Assembly: GCA_019637295.1 (NCBI GenBank)
Contig: JAHBVX010000002.1
Location: 62,001-126,000, forward strand
Length of the DNA: 64,000 nt
Reading direction: 5' to 3'
Source: Polyangiaceae bacterium
Lineage (GTDB): Bacteria; Myxococcota_A; Polyangia; Polyangiales; Polyangiaceae
Numbering within the stretch: the first letter of the stretch is position 1; each line of letters begins with the position of its first letter. The position numbers and the translations under genes were made by a program. Shown piece by piece: positions 1 through 7,726 of this stretch. Below the pieces are notes generated by a model that ran no database searches, had not been told where the DNA came from, and saw nothing but the letters and a program-made list of their open reading frames with translations.

Positions 1-105
1 TTCGTGGGCAGCGCGCCCCAGCAGTCCTTCGCGTCGGAGCTCCGCGCGCTGGTGGAGCGCCTCACGAGCCGCACGCCGGCCGCCGAGGAGCGGAGCGGCG
101 AGTGA
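1..105 (+). CDS. 3' end of a gene upstream of batE (possibly batD)
   Basis: An open frame runs from the window edge to a TGA at 103-105 and encodes the last 34 residues of a protein. The tail is hydrophilic and ends in Arg-Ser-Gly-Glu. The following batE-like gene starts at a GTG that overlaps this stop (GTGA), so the two are translationally coupled. In bat operons batE normally follows batD, which is the only reason to propose BatD. The fragment has no diagnostic motif. Confidence 0.5.
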   Translation, partial: FVGSAPQQSFASELRALVERLTSRTPAAEERSGE

Positions 106-926
106 AGCGCTGTGTCGTCGCTCTTGCGGCTGCCCTGCTGACCGCGTACCTGGGCGTAGCCACCGCGCTGGGCAGCACGGAGCGCGAGACGCTCTGGAAG
201 CAGGGCGTGGAGGCGCTCGCGCGCGGCGCCCACGACGAGGCCATCGATCAGTTCGAGCTGCTCGCGGACCGTGGTCACGCTCACCCGGACGTCAGCTTCA
301 ATCGCGCCGCCGCGTACGTCGCGAGGGCGCGCTCGGCAGCGGCCCGCCCGGGTGATCTCGGACGCGCGGCGGCCGCGCTCGTGGAGACTCTGCATCACGA
401 CTCGAGTGACGAGGAGGCCGCGCGGGCCCTCGAGACCGTGCGCCGCGAGATCGCGCGGCGGCGCGCCCGGCGAGGGGCCGCGGCCATCGCCGAGCGACCG
501 GCGCTCGGTCGCGCCGTGTTGGGCCTCTTCCCAGAGAACGGCTGGGCCCTGGCGGCGGCGCTCGGCTCGCTGCTCAGCACCGTGGGTCTGGCGCTGGGGC
601 TGTTCGCGAGCCACCGGCGGCCACGCCTCACGGGCGCCACCTTGACCGGCGCCGGTACGCTGTTGCTGCTGGTCGGCGGCAGCGCCGCGGTCGGGGCGCG
701 TCAGCTGCGCCTCACCAGCAGCGAGGGGGTCGTGGTCGTGCCCGAGGCGCGCCTGCTCGACGAGCAGGGGCGCCCTCTACCCCCCCGCGGCCAGGAGCCG
801 AACGAAATACCCGAGGGCGCGTCCGTCTTCGTGCGCCAGCGAGGCGGGCAGTACTGGCAGGTGGAGTGGGGCACGGTGGACGGCTGGGTGGCCGCCGGAC
901 AGGTGCGGCTGGCCGAGAGGCGTTGA
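102..926 (+). CDS. batE: BatE-like TPR and SH3-domain membrane protein
   Basis: 274 residues from a GTG that overlaps the previous stop. An N-terminal signal/membrane segment (residues 4-24) is followed by TPR-like helices (about 28-130, with the motif DVSFNRAAAY), two membrane helices (about 145-167 and 178-200) and a C-terminal bacterial SH3-like domain ending in a Trp-Val-Glu-Trp and Gly-Trp-Val pattern. This order is typical of BatE in the Bacteroides-aerotolerance operon, where Bat proteins accompany a MoxR AAA+ ATPase and act at the envelope. Coupling to an upstream gene supports a bat operon running in from the left. A run of seven C lies within the gene at about 780-786. The exact physiological role is not known. 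Confidence 0.7.
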   Translation: MKRCVVALAAALLTAYLGVATALGSTERETLWKQGVEALARGAHDEAIDQFELLADRGHAHPDVSFNRAAAYVARARSAAARPGDLGRAAAALVETLHHDSSDEEAARALETVRREIARRRARRGAAAIAERPALGRAVLGLFPENGWALAAALGSLLSTVGLALGLFASHRRPRLTGATLTGAGTLLLLVGGSAAVGARQLRLTSSEGVVVVPEARLLDEQGRPLPPRGQEPNEIPEGASVFVRQRGGQYWQVEWGTVDGWVAAGQVRLAERR

Positions 927-990
927 GCCAGGAAGCTGTTGCCGCGGCGTGTGGGGTGCTACACCCCGGCAAGACTCTCGGAGGTTCACG

Positions 991-1917
991 ATGCGTCAGG
1001 TTCTACTCGTTCTGGGCTCGCTAGCGTTGACGGCGGTATTGGTCCCGGGTTGCGGCGGCTCGTCGGACGGCACCGGCACGGCGGCTCCCATTCCCAAAGA
1101 ACAGCTCCTCGACCGCATGACCTCCGCGGTGTGCGACAACATCGGGCCATGCTGTTCGCAGCAGGGCTACGCGCACGACCCGGCGAGCTGCAAGCAGCTC
1201 CTCACCCAGTTCTACGGCCAGTTCGTCACGCCGCTGCTCTCCGCGGACGGGGTACAATACGACGCGGCGGCCGCGGGAGCGTGTCTGAAGGCGTTCCAGA
1301 GCGTCGCCGCCTCGTGCGCGGGGGAGCCCGACTCACCGGCCTGCGATCGCGTGTTCGTCGGCACCCTGGCGGACGGGGCAAACTGTCAGCTCGACGAGCA
1401 GTGCAAGGCGCCCCCGGGCGGCTCGGCATACTGCGACGACGGCAAGTGCGTCGCCGAGCCCCGCGGCAAGCTCGGAGATGGGTGCTACAGCACTTGCACC
1501 ACCTCCGGCAACTCCACCAGCTGCAGCGGCGGCGGCGCGTCGAACGGCAACGCCACCTGCTACACCAACGATGGCGTGTTTTGTGGCGAGTCGGGCAACT
1601 GTGAGCAGCTCGCGGGCGCGGGGCAGAGCTGCAGCGGCGGCGGCTGCGTGGCTGGTCACTACTGCGGCAACGGGACGTGCACGCCTCAGCTCGGAGCCGG
1701 CGGCGATTGCGGCGGGAGCTGGGAGGCCTGCAACGCGCAGACGTACTGCACCGACGAGGGCCAGTGCGCCGCCAGACAGCAGAACGGCGCGGACTGCCAG
1801 AGCGCGGAGGAGTGCCAGAGCGACTACTGCGACTACGCCGGCGGCGGCAACACGGGCAAGTGCGCTCCGGACTACTTCGTCACCGAGACGATCTGCAGCG
1901 GACAGCCCAGCCCCTGA
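991..1917 (+). CDS. Cys-rich secreted lipoprotein (Dickkopf/EGF-like Cys pattern)
   Basis: 308 residues. The ATG at 991 follows a GGAGG ribosome site at 979-984 and begins a clean lipoprotein signal with lipobox LVPGC (Cys21), so an upstream in-frame GTG at 949 is not used here. The mature part has many short Cys pairs (for example CKAPPGG then YC, and repeated YC..GxC units), like the Cys-rich lipoproteins abundant in myxobacteria. No enzyme motif is seen. Its stop abuts the stop of the next, convergent gene with no spacer. Function is unknown; a surface-adhesive or structural role is inference. Confidence 0.75.
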   Translation: MRQVLLVLGSLALTAVLVPGCGGSSDGTGTAAPIPKEQLLDRMTSAVCDNIGPCCSQQGYAHDPASCKQLLTQFYGQFVTPLLSADGVQYDAAAAGACLKAFQSVAASCAGEPDSPACDRVFVGTLADGANCQLDEQCKAPPGGSAYCDDGKCVAEPRGKLGDGCYSTCTTSGNSTSCSGGGASNGNATCYTNDGVFCGESGNCEQLAGAGQSCSGGGCVAGHYCGNGTCTPQLGAGGDCGGSWEACNAQTYCTDEGQCAARQQNGADCQSAEECQSDYCDYAGGGNTGKCAPDYFVTETICSGQPSP

Positions 1918-2631
1918 TCAGTCCAAGGCAACCCCCGAGTACGGGCACTTCTTGACCAGCTCGGCGCAGTTCGCAGGTGGGGTGCAGTCGAGCCACTGCG
2001 GGCAACTCAGGTCCTGCTGGCAGCCGCACCCGCACTGATTCTCGAAGCCCGTGGTGTGGTCCGGGCACGCGAAATCGATCACCGCACAGGTCTGGAGATC
2101 CGTGGCCACATAGTGCCGCCACCACTCGCTCTTGGGATCGCACATGCAATAGCTCGTGGTGCACGAGACGACACTGGGCGCCGCGCAGTGGCACTGGTTG
2201 CAGCCGTCCAGTGACGGGAAGGCTTCGCCGACGGCGTAGGGCTTGCCGCCGTATACGCAGTCAGGCGTACAAGCCATGTTCGTGCAGCTCACCTCTCCGG
2301 TCGGCTCGCACGTGCACTCGTTACAACCATCCTTCGCCACGAAGCTCTCGAAGGGCTGGTAGTCTTGGCCGCCATAGTTGCAGCCCTTGGCGCAGGCCAT
2401 CAGCGTGCAGCCGACTCCCTCGAGCGAGCAGGAGCAGGTGTTGCAGCCGTCCTCCGCAGGAAACGAGGCGCCGATCGCGTACTGCTTGCCGCCGTACCAA
2501 CAGGTGTCGGCCGAGCCCCCGTCCCCGGCGACGCCGCCGCTACCGCCGTCGCTCGACGTGGAACCGCCGCAGGCGACCGCGAGCAGCGCCAGAAGCAAGA
2601 GAGTCCATGGCTGTGACACGGTCGTCGGCAT
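1918..2631 (-). CDS. Lipoprotein with three VWC/pacifastin-like Cys repeats
   Basis: 237 residues with lipobox AVAC (Cys21) and a short Gly/Ser-rich spacer. Three repeats of about 38 residues follow. Each begins C-Y-G-G-K/Q-x-Y, continues with a phenylalanine and D-G-C-N-x-C-x-C, and ends in a V-x-C-T-x-x-x-C pattern. This is the spacing of von Willebrand C or pacifastin-type modules, which bind or inhibit other proteins in animals. The C-terminal 70 residues form a separate Cys-rich tail. It is convergent with the preceding Cys-rich lipoprotein, with adjoining stops. A protein-binding role is inferred from the repeat type only. Confidence 0.75.
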   Translation of the reverse strand: MPTTVSQPWTLLLLALLAVACGGSTSSDGGSGGVAGDGGSADTCWYGGKQYAIGASFPAEDGCNTCSCSLEGVGCTLMACAKGCNYGGQDYQPFESFVAKDGCNECTCEPTGEVSCTNMACTPDCVYGGKPYAVGEAFPSLDGCNQCHCAAPSVVSCTTSYCMCDPKSEWWRHYVATDLQTCAVIDFACPDHTTGFENQCGCGCQQDLSCPQWLDCTPPANCAELVKKCPYSGVALD

Positions 2632-2720
2632 TGGCTCACCCTGCGCTCAGCCAGGGGTTGAAACCTTAGCACTACCTCGCACCAATGATGGAGCCCGACC
2701 CCCCCCGCCCTCCTAGCTGG

Positions 2721-3080
2721 CTACCGGGCGGGCTCGCGACGAACCTCGAGGAGCGCTCTGTCGAGCTTCACCTCCGGCGCCCACTGCACCTCGGCGCTCA
2801 CCCGGTGCGGGCCATCTGCTGCCAGTGGGACCTCGCAATCATTGAAGATCTCGAGCAGCGTCATGTCGTCGCCGGACCACGTCGTCTCGAGCGACCCCTG
2901 GAGGAACTGACACGTGACGACGACTTCGCGCCGGTCTGGTGGCACGACGCGCAGGGTGAGCCTGGAGTCCACCAACGCCTGAAACGCCCTTCGAGCGCGA
3001 GACTTCTGCGTCGTTCCCTGCAGGTGCCCCGTCGCGACGGTGATGCTTCCGGAGAGAGTCAGCCGGTCCCCGGCGCTCAT
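2721..3080 (-). CDS. Hypothetical protein, 119 residues
   Basis: Small protein without signal peptide or membrane segment. The predicted sequence alternates beta-strand-like hydrophobic stretches (LTLSGSITVA, LTLRVVPPD, EVVVTCQFLQ), suggesting a compact beta fold. It begins ten bases after the stop of the broken arr relic on the same strand, so it may once have been co-transcribed with it. No family is recognised. It could be spurious, but the codon pattern is that of the surrounding genes. Confidence 0.5.
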   Translation of the reverse strand: MSAGDRLTLSGSITVATGHLQGTTQKSRARRAFQALVDSRLTLRVVPPDRREVVVTCQFLQGSLETTWSGDDMTLLEIFNDCEVPLAADGPHRVSAEVQWAPEVKLDRALLEVRREPAR

Positions 3081-3089
3081 CCTACCCGC

Positions 3090-3428
3090 TCACTCCTCGA
3101 TGGCCTCGATACCTTGCTCTGCGAGTCGGGCGAGGTGGTCCCTCGAGCTGCTCGGGCGCGTGCCCCGTCCAGTCCGTGATCTCGCCGATGACCCGAAGCG
3201 GGTCCTTCGTGCGGTAGGATCTCGTCGGGTTGCCCGGGAATTTCTTGTCCGTCAGGTTGGGGTCATCTTCGAGCGGCCCGGTCGGCTCGACGATGTAGAT
3301 GCGTCCCGGGCCGTCGCCGGACGCCAGCTCGGCTCCCCAGGTGGCGGCGTCCAGCGTGGCGCCCGCCTGCGCGTGCCGTAGTTCGAGGGGCGGCCAGCCT
3401 CAATCAGGTCCCCCCGCTTCAGCTCGGG
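3090..3428 (-). pseudogene. arr: Degenerate rifampin ADP-ribosyltransferase (Arr-type)
   Basis: Reading the minus strand in pieces gives three Arr-family blocks: LKRGDLIEAG-RPSNYG (about 3421-3376), then in a second frame ATLDAATWGAEL and on to IYIVEPTGPLEDDPNLTDKK, KFPGNPTRSYRTKDPLRV and GEITDWTGHAPEQL, then in a third frame RDHLARLAEQGIEAIEE before the stop at 3090. Arr enzymes inactivate rifamycins by ADP-ribosylation. Here the N-terminal catalytic part is missing, and at least two frameshifts or deletions separate the blocks. The relic starts directly after the VanW stop at 3429-3431. It cannot encode an active enzyme unless the breaks are sequencing errors. Confidence 0.8.
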
Positions 3429-5276
3429 TCAACCGCCGTCTTCCCCCGTACCCGCCTCCGGCACCGGGCACTTCTCGCCGGTGTGCCCGGGCTCGCCCGC
3501 GGGGATGCGGCAGGGGTGGACCTCGACGCGCCGTACCCGCGGCTTGTAGACCACCTTGCGCTTCTCGTCCTTCTTCGCGCCGCCGGGGAACGTCAGCTCG
3601 CGCCCCACGAACACGCTCCAGCCAATCTGCCCGCTCTCCTTCACCTTCTCTTCGTCCGGGGACAGGTCCGGGTTGGGCAACAGCTCGACCGGCGGCCGGG
3701 TCACGTCGAACTGCGCGCCGCGCGTGGCCCGCACCTTTCGGCCGCCGTTGTTGCCGTAGATCTTCACGCTGATGCTGGTCTCCGTGTACACGCAGCGGAT
3801 GAGCATGGCAGCGGCGGTGTCGTTGCGGAAGATGATGTCCGGCTTGGGCCAGGACAACGTCGCCTCGTGACCCATCGGGTAGCGCGCGAAGTAGAAGCTG
3901 TGGGGCTGTCGTTCGATGATGTCGTACCCGCCGTAGAACAGCGCGTTGAAGAAGGTCGTGGCGAACTGACTGACGCCGCCGCCGAGGGAGTCCACCATCT
4001 CGCCTTCTTCGATGGTGGGCGCCTCCACGAAGCCGTTCTTCACGGTGCGTGGGCCGATGGTCGCGTTCACGCTCACGATCTCGCCGGGTAGCACCAGCAA
4101 GCCGTCGAGCATGTCGGCGATGCGATGGATGTTCTTCACCCGCGGTTGACAGCACGGATGATGGGTCGTGAAGCGCGAGACCAGACCGGTGACCCCGCGT
4201 GCGAGCAGTTCGTCGGTCGTGACTTCGGGCTCGGCGCCCGTCAGGCGGGGCAGCACTCCGTGTCGCCCCGTCGAGTGAGCCGCCAGCAGCAGCGCCTCCG
4301 CCACCCGCTCGGCCGAGATGCGCGTCCCGGGCCGGCTCGGCAGCACGCTCACGCGCTCTTGCGCATCGATGACGAACTCCGCGCTCCGCGGCGGCGCCTC
4401 GAGTCGCTGCTTCTCGCTCGCCAGCCAGGCTGCGATGGCCGTCGGGTCGAAGTGCAAGTCGACGCGACGACCGTCGGGGGTGACCACGGAGCGGAGCGCA
4501 GCGCCGAGCTCGGCGGGAGTGGCGCTGAGGGTGACCTCGCCGTCCTCACTGGTGAGCTCGACGTTGGCGGCGAGCAGGCGCCTCGCCTCGGACAGCGCGT
4601 GGTCCAGAGCGCTCGGCTCCGTCGTAGGCTGTCGCTTCAGCAGCGGCAGCTCGATGGGCTCGCGCTCGGAACGCACCAGGGCCGCGAGCAGCAGCGGCGT
4701 CGAGCGCGCGACGTCGAGCGCGTCACCGTCGCGCGGCGGATCGATCACCGGACCGCCGCCGCGATGCGCGATGCCGCCCGAGAATGGTGGCGTGGACAGC
4801 GCGCGCTCTCCGATGGCGTCGAGCGCGCGGCGGAGCTCGACCTCGTCCACGCGGAGGTCGAGCTCGACCTCCGCCGGCGCGCCGAAGCGGCGAAGCCACC
4901 AGGCGAACTGCGCGACGACCGAGCCGCCGCGACCCTCCGCCAGCGCGCGGCGGACGCTCGCCTCCTCGTCCACCGCGAAGCCGATTTCGCGCGGGTCGAG
5001 CGGGAAATCCCGGCCTGCGACCCTGACCATGAGCGGGACGCTCGCGAGCTCTGTCTCCAGGGAGGCGAGACGCGCTGCGAGCCGCTGAGCGTCATCGCCC
5101 GACGCCGGTAGCCCAGCGACGTGAACGCCGGCGAGCACCTGGTCACGCGCACCGACGCGCGCCGCGACGAACCATGCAGTGAGCACGACGAACGGCAGAG
5201 CCAACACCAACGGCCACCAGCGCCAACGCCTTGGGCGCGGCAGCTCGTCTTGGCCAACGGGGGTGGGCTCGGGCAT
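3429..5276 (-). CDS. VanW-family membrane-anchored cell-wall protein
   Basis: 615 residues from the ATG at 5276. The open frame extends 1.7 kb upstream but is non-coding there. A cytoplasmic basic start is followed by one membrane helix (about 20-42), two extracytoplasmic modules resembling the peptidoglycan-binding domains that precede VanW (about 50-330), and a VanW domain (about 375-500) with the hallmark LPGEIVSVN, GGGVSQFATT, FNALFYGGYDI and HSFYF. The tail (500-615) is Pro/Lys-rich. VanW proteins occur near vancomycin-resistance genes but are widespread in envelope biology, and their activity is not defined. It stands alone, with an arr relic at its 3' side. Confidence 0.9.
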   Translation of the reverse strand: MPEPTPVGQDELPRPRRWRWWPLVLALPFVVLTAWFVAARVGARDQVLAGVHVAGLPASGDDAQRLAARLASLETELASVPLMVRVAGRDFPLDPREIGFAVDEEASVRRALAEGRGGSVVAQFAWWLRRFGAPAEVELDLRVDEVELRRALDAIGERALSTPPFSGGIAHRGGGPVIDPPRDGDALDVARSTPLLLAALVRSEREPIELPLLKRQPTTEPSALDHALSEARRLLAANVELTSEDGEVTLSATPAELGAALRSVVTPDGRRVDLHFDPTAIAAWLASEKQRLEAPPRSAEFVIDAQERVSVLPSRPGTRISAERVAEALLLAAHSTGRHGVLPRLTGAEPEVTTDELLARGVTGLVSRFTTHHPCCQPRVKNIHRIADMLDGLLVLPGEIVSVNATIGPRTVKNGFVEAPTIEEGEMVDSLGGGVSQFATTFFNALFYGGYDIIERQPHSFYFARYPMGHEATLSWPKPDIIFRNDTAAAMLIRCVYTETSISVKIYGNNGGRKVRATRGAQFDVTRPPVELLPNPDLSPDEEKVKESGQIGWSVFVGRELTFPGGAKKDEKRKVVYKPRVRRVEVHPCRIPAGEPGHTGEKCPVPEAGTGEDGG

Positions 5277-5407
5277 GCTCTCGGCTCGATGCGGGCAGCG
5301 CCAGAGCGCCGTCACACGCCGACCGCCTATACCATGTGCGCTCGGGCGGAGCAGAGGGCCGAAACCCGCCGCAAGCGGGGAGAAAAGACTTCCCGAGCCG
5401 CGAGCCC

Positions 5408-6007
5408 ATGCTAACAATGAAGGGCGTGTGGGTTCGTCGCACCGCCATCCGACCGGTTCCTCCCTACGCCAAGGTGCCCACCTTCGCGCTGGACGCGGTG
5501 CGCGACAGCCTGGCGGATGACGACGACGAGGCACGGGACCAGCTCGACGAGGCGTTCGATCGCTTCGAGAAGAGTCAACCGGCGCTCGCGGGTCGCGTCG
5601 CCGAGACCCTGAGCAAGCCGCTGGACGAGACGGCGCTCGCGCTGGGCTACTTCCTCTCGCTCGCGGTCTGGCTGGCGTTCGAGCAGGCCCACGGCGAGCA
5701 CCTGGACGAGATCCACGCGCAGGAGCTGGTCGCCACCGAAGAGCTGCTCGAGCTGGATGAAGAGCTCCGCCGCACGGATCCGGCCGAGCCCCTGGACAGC
5801 GACGACGTGATCTCCATGGAGCAGCCCCACCTGCTCGAGTTCGTCCACGAGCACGTGGACGCGACCCTGGAGGCCCACTCGGACGAGGTGGACGTGGACG
5901 ACGTCCACGCCGTCTACCGGGTCGTCTTGATCGAGATCCTGGCGCTTTCCTACGCCGTGGTGCGTCCGAGCGGTTACCCGGTTGCCAAGACCGAGCTTTT
6001 GGCGTGA
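5408..6007 (+). CDS. Acidic hypothetical protein
   Basis: 199 residues starting at ATG 5408 or, three codons later, ATG 5417. It is strongly acidic (runs such as DDDDEARDQLDEAFDRFE, then DVDVDD-type stretches near the end), largely helical, with one moderately hydrophobic helix around 75-90 (ALALGYFLSLAVWLAF). No signal peptide is seen and no family is recognised. It is read divergently from the VanW gene and ends 25 bases before the next lipoprotein gene on the same strand. Confidence 0.6.
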   Translation: MLTMKGVWVRRTAIRPVPPYAKVPTFALDAVRDSLADDDDEARDQLDEAFDRFEKSQPALAGRVAETLSKPLDETALALGYFLSLAVWLAFEQAHGEHLDEIHAQELVATEELLELDEELRRTDPAEPLDSDDVISMEQPHLLEFVHEHVDATLEAHSDEVDVDDVHAVYRVVLIEILALSYAVVRPSGYPVAKTELLA

Positions 6008-6032
6008 GCATCTCGCTCCAGGAGCAGCCCTC

Positions 6033-7073
6033 ATGAGATACGTCACTCGCACCCTCGGCTCGTGGACTCGATTCTTCGCGGCGGCAGCGGCCGCCGTCGC
6101 GTGTGGTGGGGTGACGGACATCGACTTTCAAGGCTATCCGGAGGCGGACTCGGGGGCGGGCGCGGGCGCAGGCGGCAGCGGCGGCTCGGCGGCGGGCCCC
6201 GCAGGCGGCACCGGCGGCGTGGGTGGTTCGACCGGCGGCGTGGGCGGTAACACCGGCGGCTCGGGCAACGTGGCCGGCGGCACCGGCGGCGCGGCCGTGG
6301 TCTGCGGCGGCCAGCAGTGCGAGACGCCGTCGCTGCCCATCGGCCAGATCGACTCCTGCTGCGTCGGGGACAAGTGCGGCGTCTCCTCCAGCCTGCTCGG
6401 CAACCAGTGCATCGAGCAGAACCAAGCGGGCACGCCCGACAGCAGCTGCCCGCCGCAGACCATTCAGGGTTTCACGCTGCAAGGTTGCTGCAAGCCCAGC
6501 GGGATGTGCGGCGTGCTCGACACCTTCATCGGCCTCGGCTGCGTGGATCCCAGCCAGTTCGGCGGTCCACCCTCGGTGCCGTGCGGCGGCGCGGGCACCG
6601 GCGGGACGGCCGGCACCGGCGGCGCGGGCACCGGTGGACGGCCGGCACCGGCGGCGCGCGTACGGCACCGGCGCGGCACCGGCGGCGCGGGCACCGGCGG
6701 CAGCGCGGGCGGACCGGGGACCAGCTGCGGCACGACGAATCCAGCGGTCTGCGCGGCCGGCGCCGAGAAGTGCTGCGTGCTGAACCCGGGCGCCGACTAC
6801 TGCACGGCGACGGCGACGGCGTGCTCGTGCGCGGGCGCGCCGAACTGCACCACCCTGCCCGTCACCTGCGACGGTCCCGAGGACTGCCCCGGCCAGATCT
6901 GCTGCGCCACCTTCTCGTTCCCGCAGAACCGCTACGTCTCCGTGCAGTGCGAGAACACCTGCACGGGCCAGACGAAGCGGGAGGTGTGTCACCCAGGTCA
7001 GGTGTGTCTGAACCCGAACCACACCTGCTCGGCGTCGTCAGGGCTGCCCTCCAACCTCAATCGCTGCAACTAG
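6033..7073 (+). CDS. Gly-rich and Cys-rich lipoprotein
   Basis: 346 residues. ATG 6033 follows a GGAG at about 6020; lipobox AVAC at Cys24. Composition: a GTGG-type linker (about 35-85), a Cys-rich block with CCVGDKCGV and CCKPSGMCGV repeats (about 90-180), a second GAGTGG linker (190-230) and a third Cys-rich domain. Inside the second linker the phase changes: residues around 205-220 read RPAPAARVRHRR, whereas the +1 frame there reads the expected Gly/Thr repeat, and the original phase returns afterwards. That is a compensated double slip in the repeat. Its role is unknown; it is probably displayed at the cell surface. Confidence 0.75.
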   Translation: MRYVTRTLGSWTRFFAAAAAAVACGGVTDIDFQGYPEADSGAGAGAGGSGGSAAGPAGGTGGVGGSTGGVGGNTGGSGNVAGGTGGAAVVCGGQQCETPSLPIGQIDSCCVGDKCGVSSSLLGNQCIEQNQAGTPDSSCPPQTIQGFTLQGCCKPSGMCGVLDTFIGLGCVDPSQFGGPPSVPCGGAGTGGTAGTGGAGTGGRPAPAARVRHRRGTGGAGTGGSAGGPGTSCGTTNPAVCAAGAEKCCVLNPGADYCTATATACSCAGAPNCTTLPVTCDGPEDCPGQICCATFSFPQNRYVSVQCENTCTGQTKREVCHPGQVCLNPNHTCSASSGLPSNLNRCN

Positions 7074-7093
7074 CCCTTCGCGCGCGCGCCGGG

Positions 7094-7597
7094 TCATTCT
7101 TCCGGAGCGATCTCGGCGCGGGCGCGCTGCGCTTCTTCGAGGCGCTCGTGGATGAGGCTGCGCAGGGCGGACAGATCATAGCGAGCGGGGCGGATGTCTT
7201 CGCTCTGATAGGCGACCTCGCGCATGATGGCGTCGGCGTGCTGCCGAGGCTTCTCGGGGATCTTCAGGCTGTCCCCGAGACGCGCGAGGGCCGCTGTCTC
7301 CTCCTCGCTGACCTCGCCGTCGAGCCAGGTCATCCACGAGGCCACGGCGTAGACGAAGAGTCGATCTTCCTTGCTCAGCTCGCGGCGGTCGATCTCGCCG
7401 AGATCCACCCGAGTCTGGGTGGCCTCCTCGATCTCGGCGATCTCGTCCAGCTCCAGGCCGGCCTCGACGGCGGTGCGGACGATGGCGTCCGCTTCCTCGG
7501 GATCGAGGTGACCGTCCGCCCAGCCGACGGCGGCCAAGGCAACGAAAATATCCCGTCCTAGCTTCGGGGCGCTCGACACGGCTGTTCCTCCAGACAT
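7094..7597 (-). CDS. TerB-like (tellurite-resistance B fold) protein
   Basis: 167 residues from ATG 7597, with no signal peptide. It is helical, with two acidic EF-like helix pairs (ADGHLDPEEADAIV and LDGEVSEEETAAL) typical of TerB-fold proteins, which coordinate metal through such acidic loops. TerB family members act in stress and envelope surveillance rather than only tellurite resistance. A Pro-containing loop and a basic/acidic C-terminal helix follow. It is convergent with the preceding lipoprotein and divergent from the next gene, so it is a single-gene unit. Confidence 0.65.
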   Translation of the reverse strand: MSGGTAVSSAPKLGRDIFVALAAVGWADGHLDPEEADAIVRTAVEAGLELDEIAEIEEATQTRVDLGEIDRRELSKEDRLFVYAVASWMTWLDGEVSEEETAALARLGDSLKIPEKPRQHADAIMREVAYQSEDIRPARYDLSALRSLIHERLEEAQRARAEIAPEE

Positions 7598-7726
7598 GGG
7601 CCGGGCCCTATTTATCACGCCCCGCCCGCCGAGTCTGTGCTGGAAAACCGGGGGACTCCCGGGGCCGCCGCGACCCCGCCTCAAATTCCCGCACGTCCCT
7701 GGAAAATCTCCTAACATCGGCGCGGA

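Noticed and set aside
5277-7022. Extension of the VanW frame by about 580 codons upstream
   Set aside because: The extension is antisense to other genes and Arg/Pro/Ala-rich without domain signs. The ATG at 5276, just before the membrane helix, fits the family.
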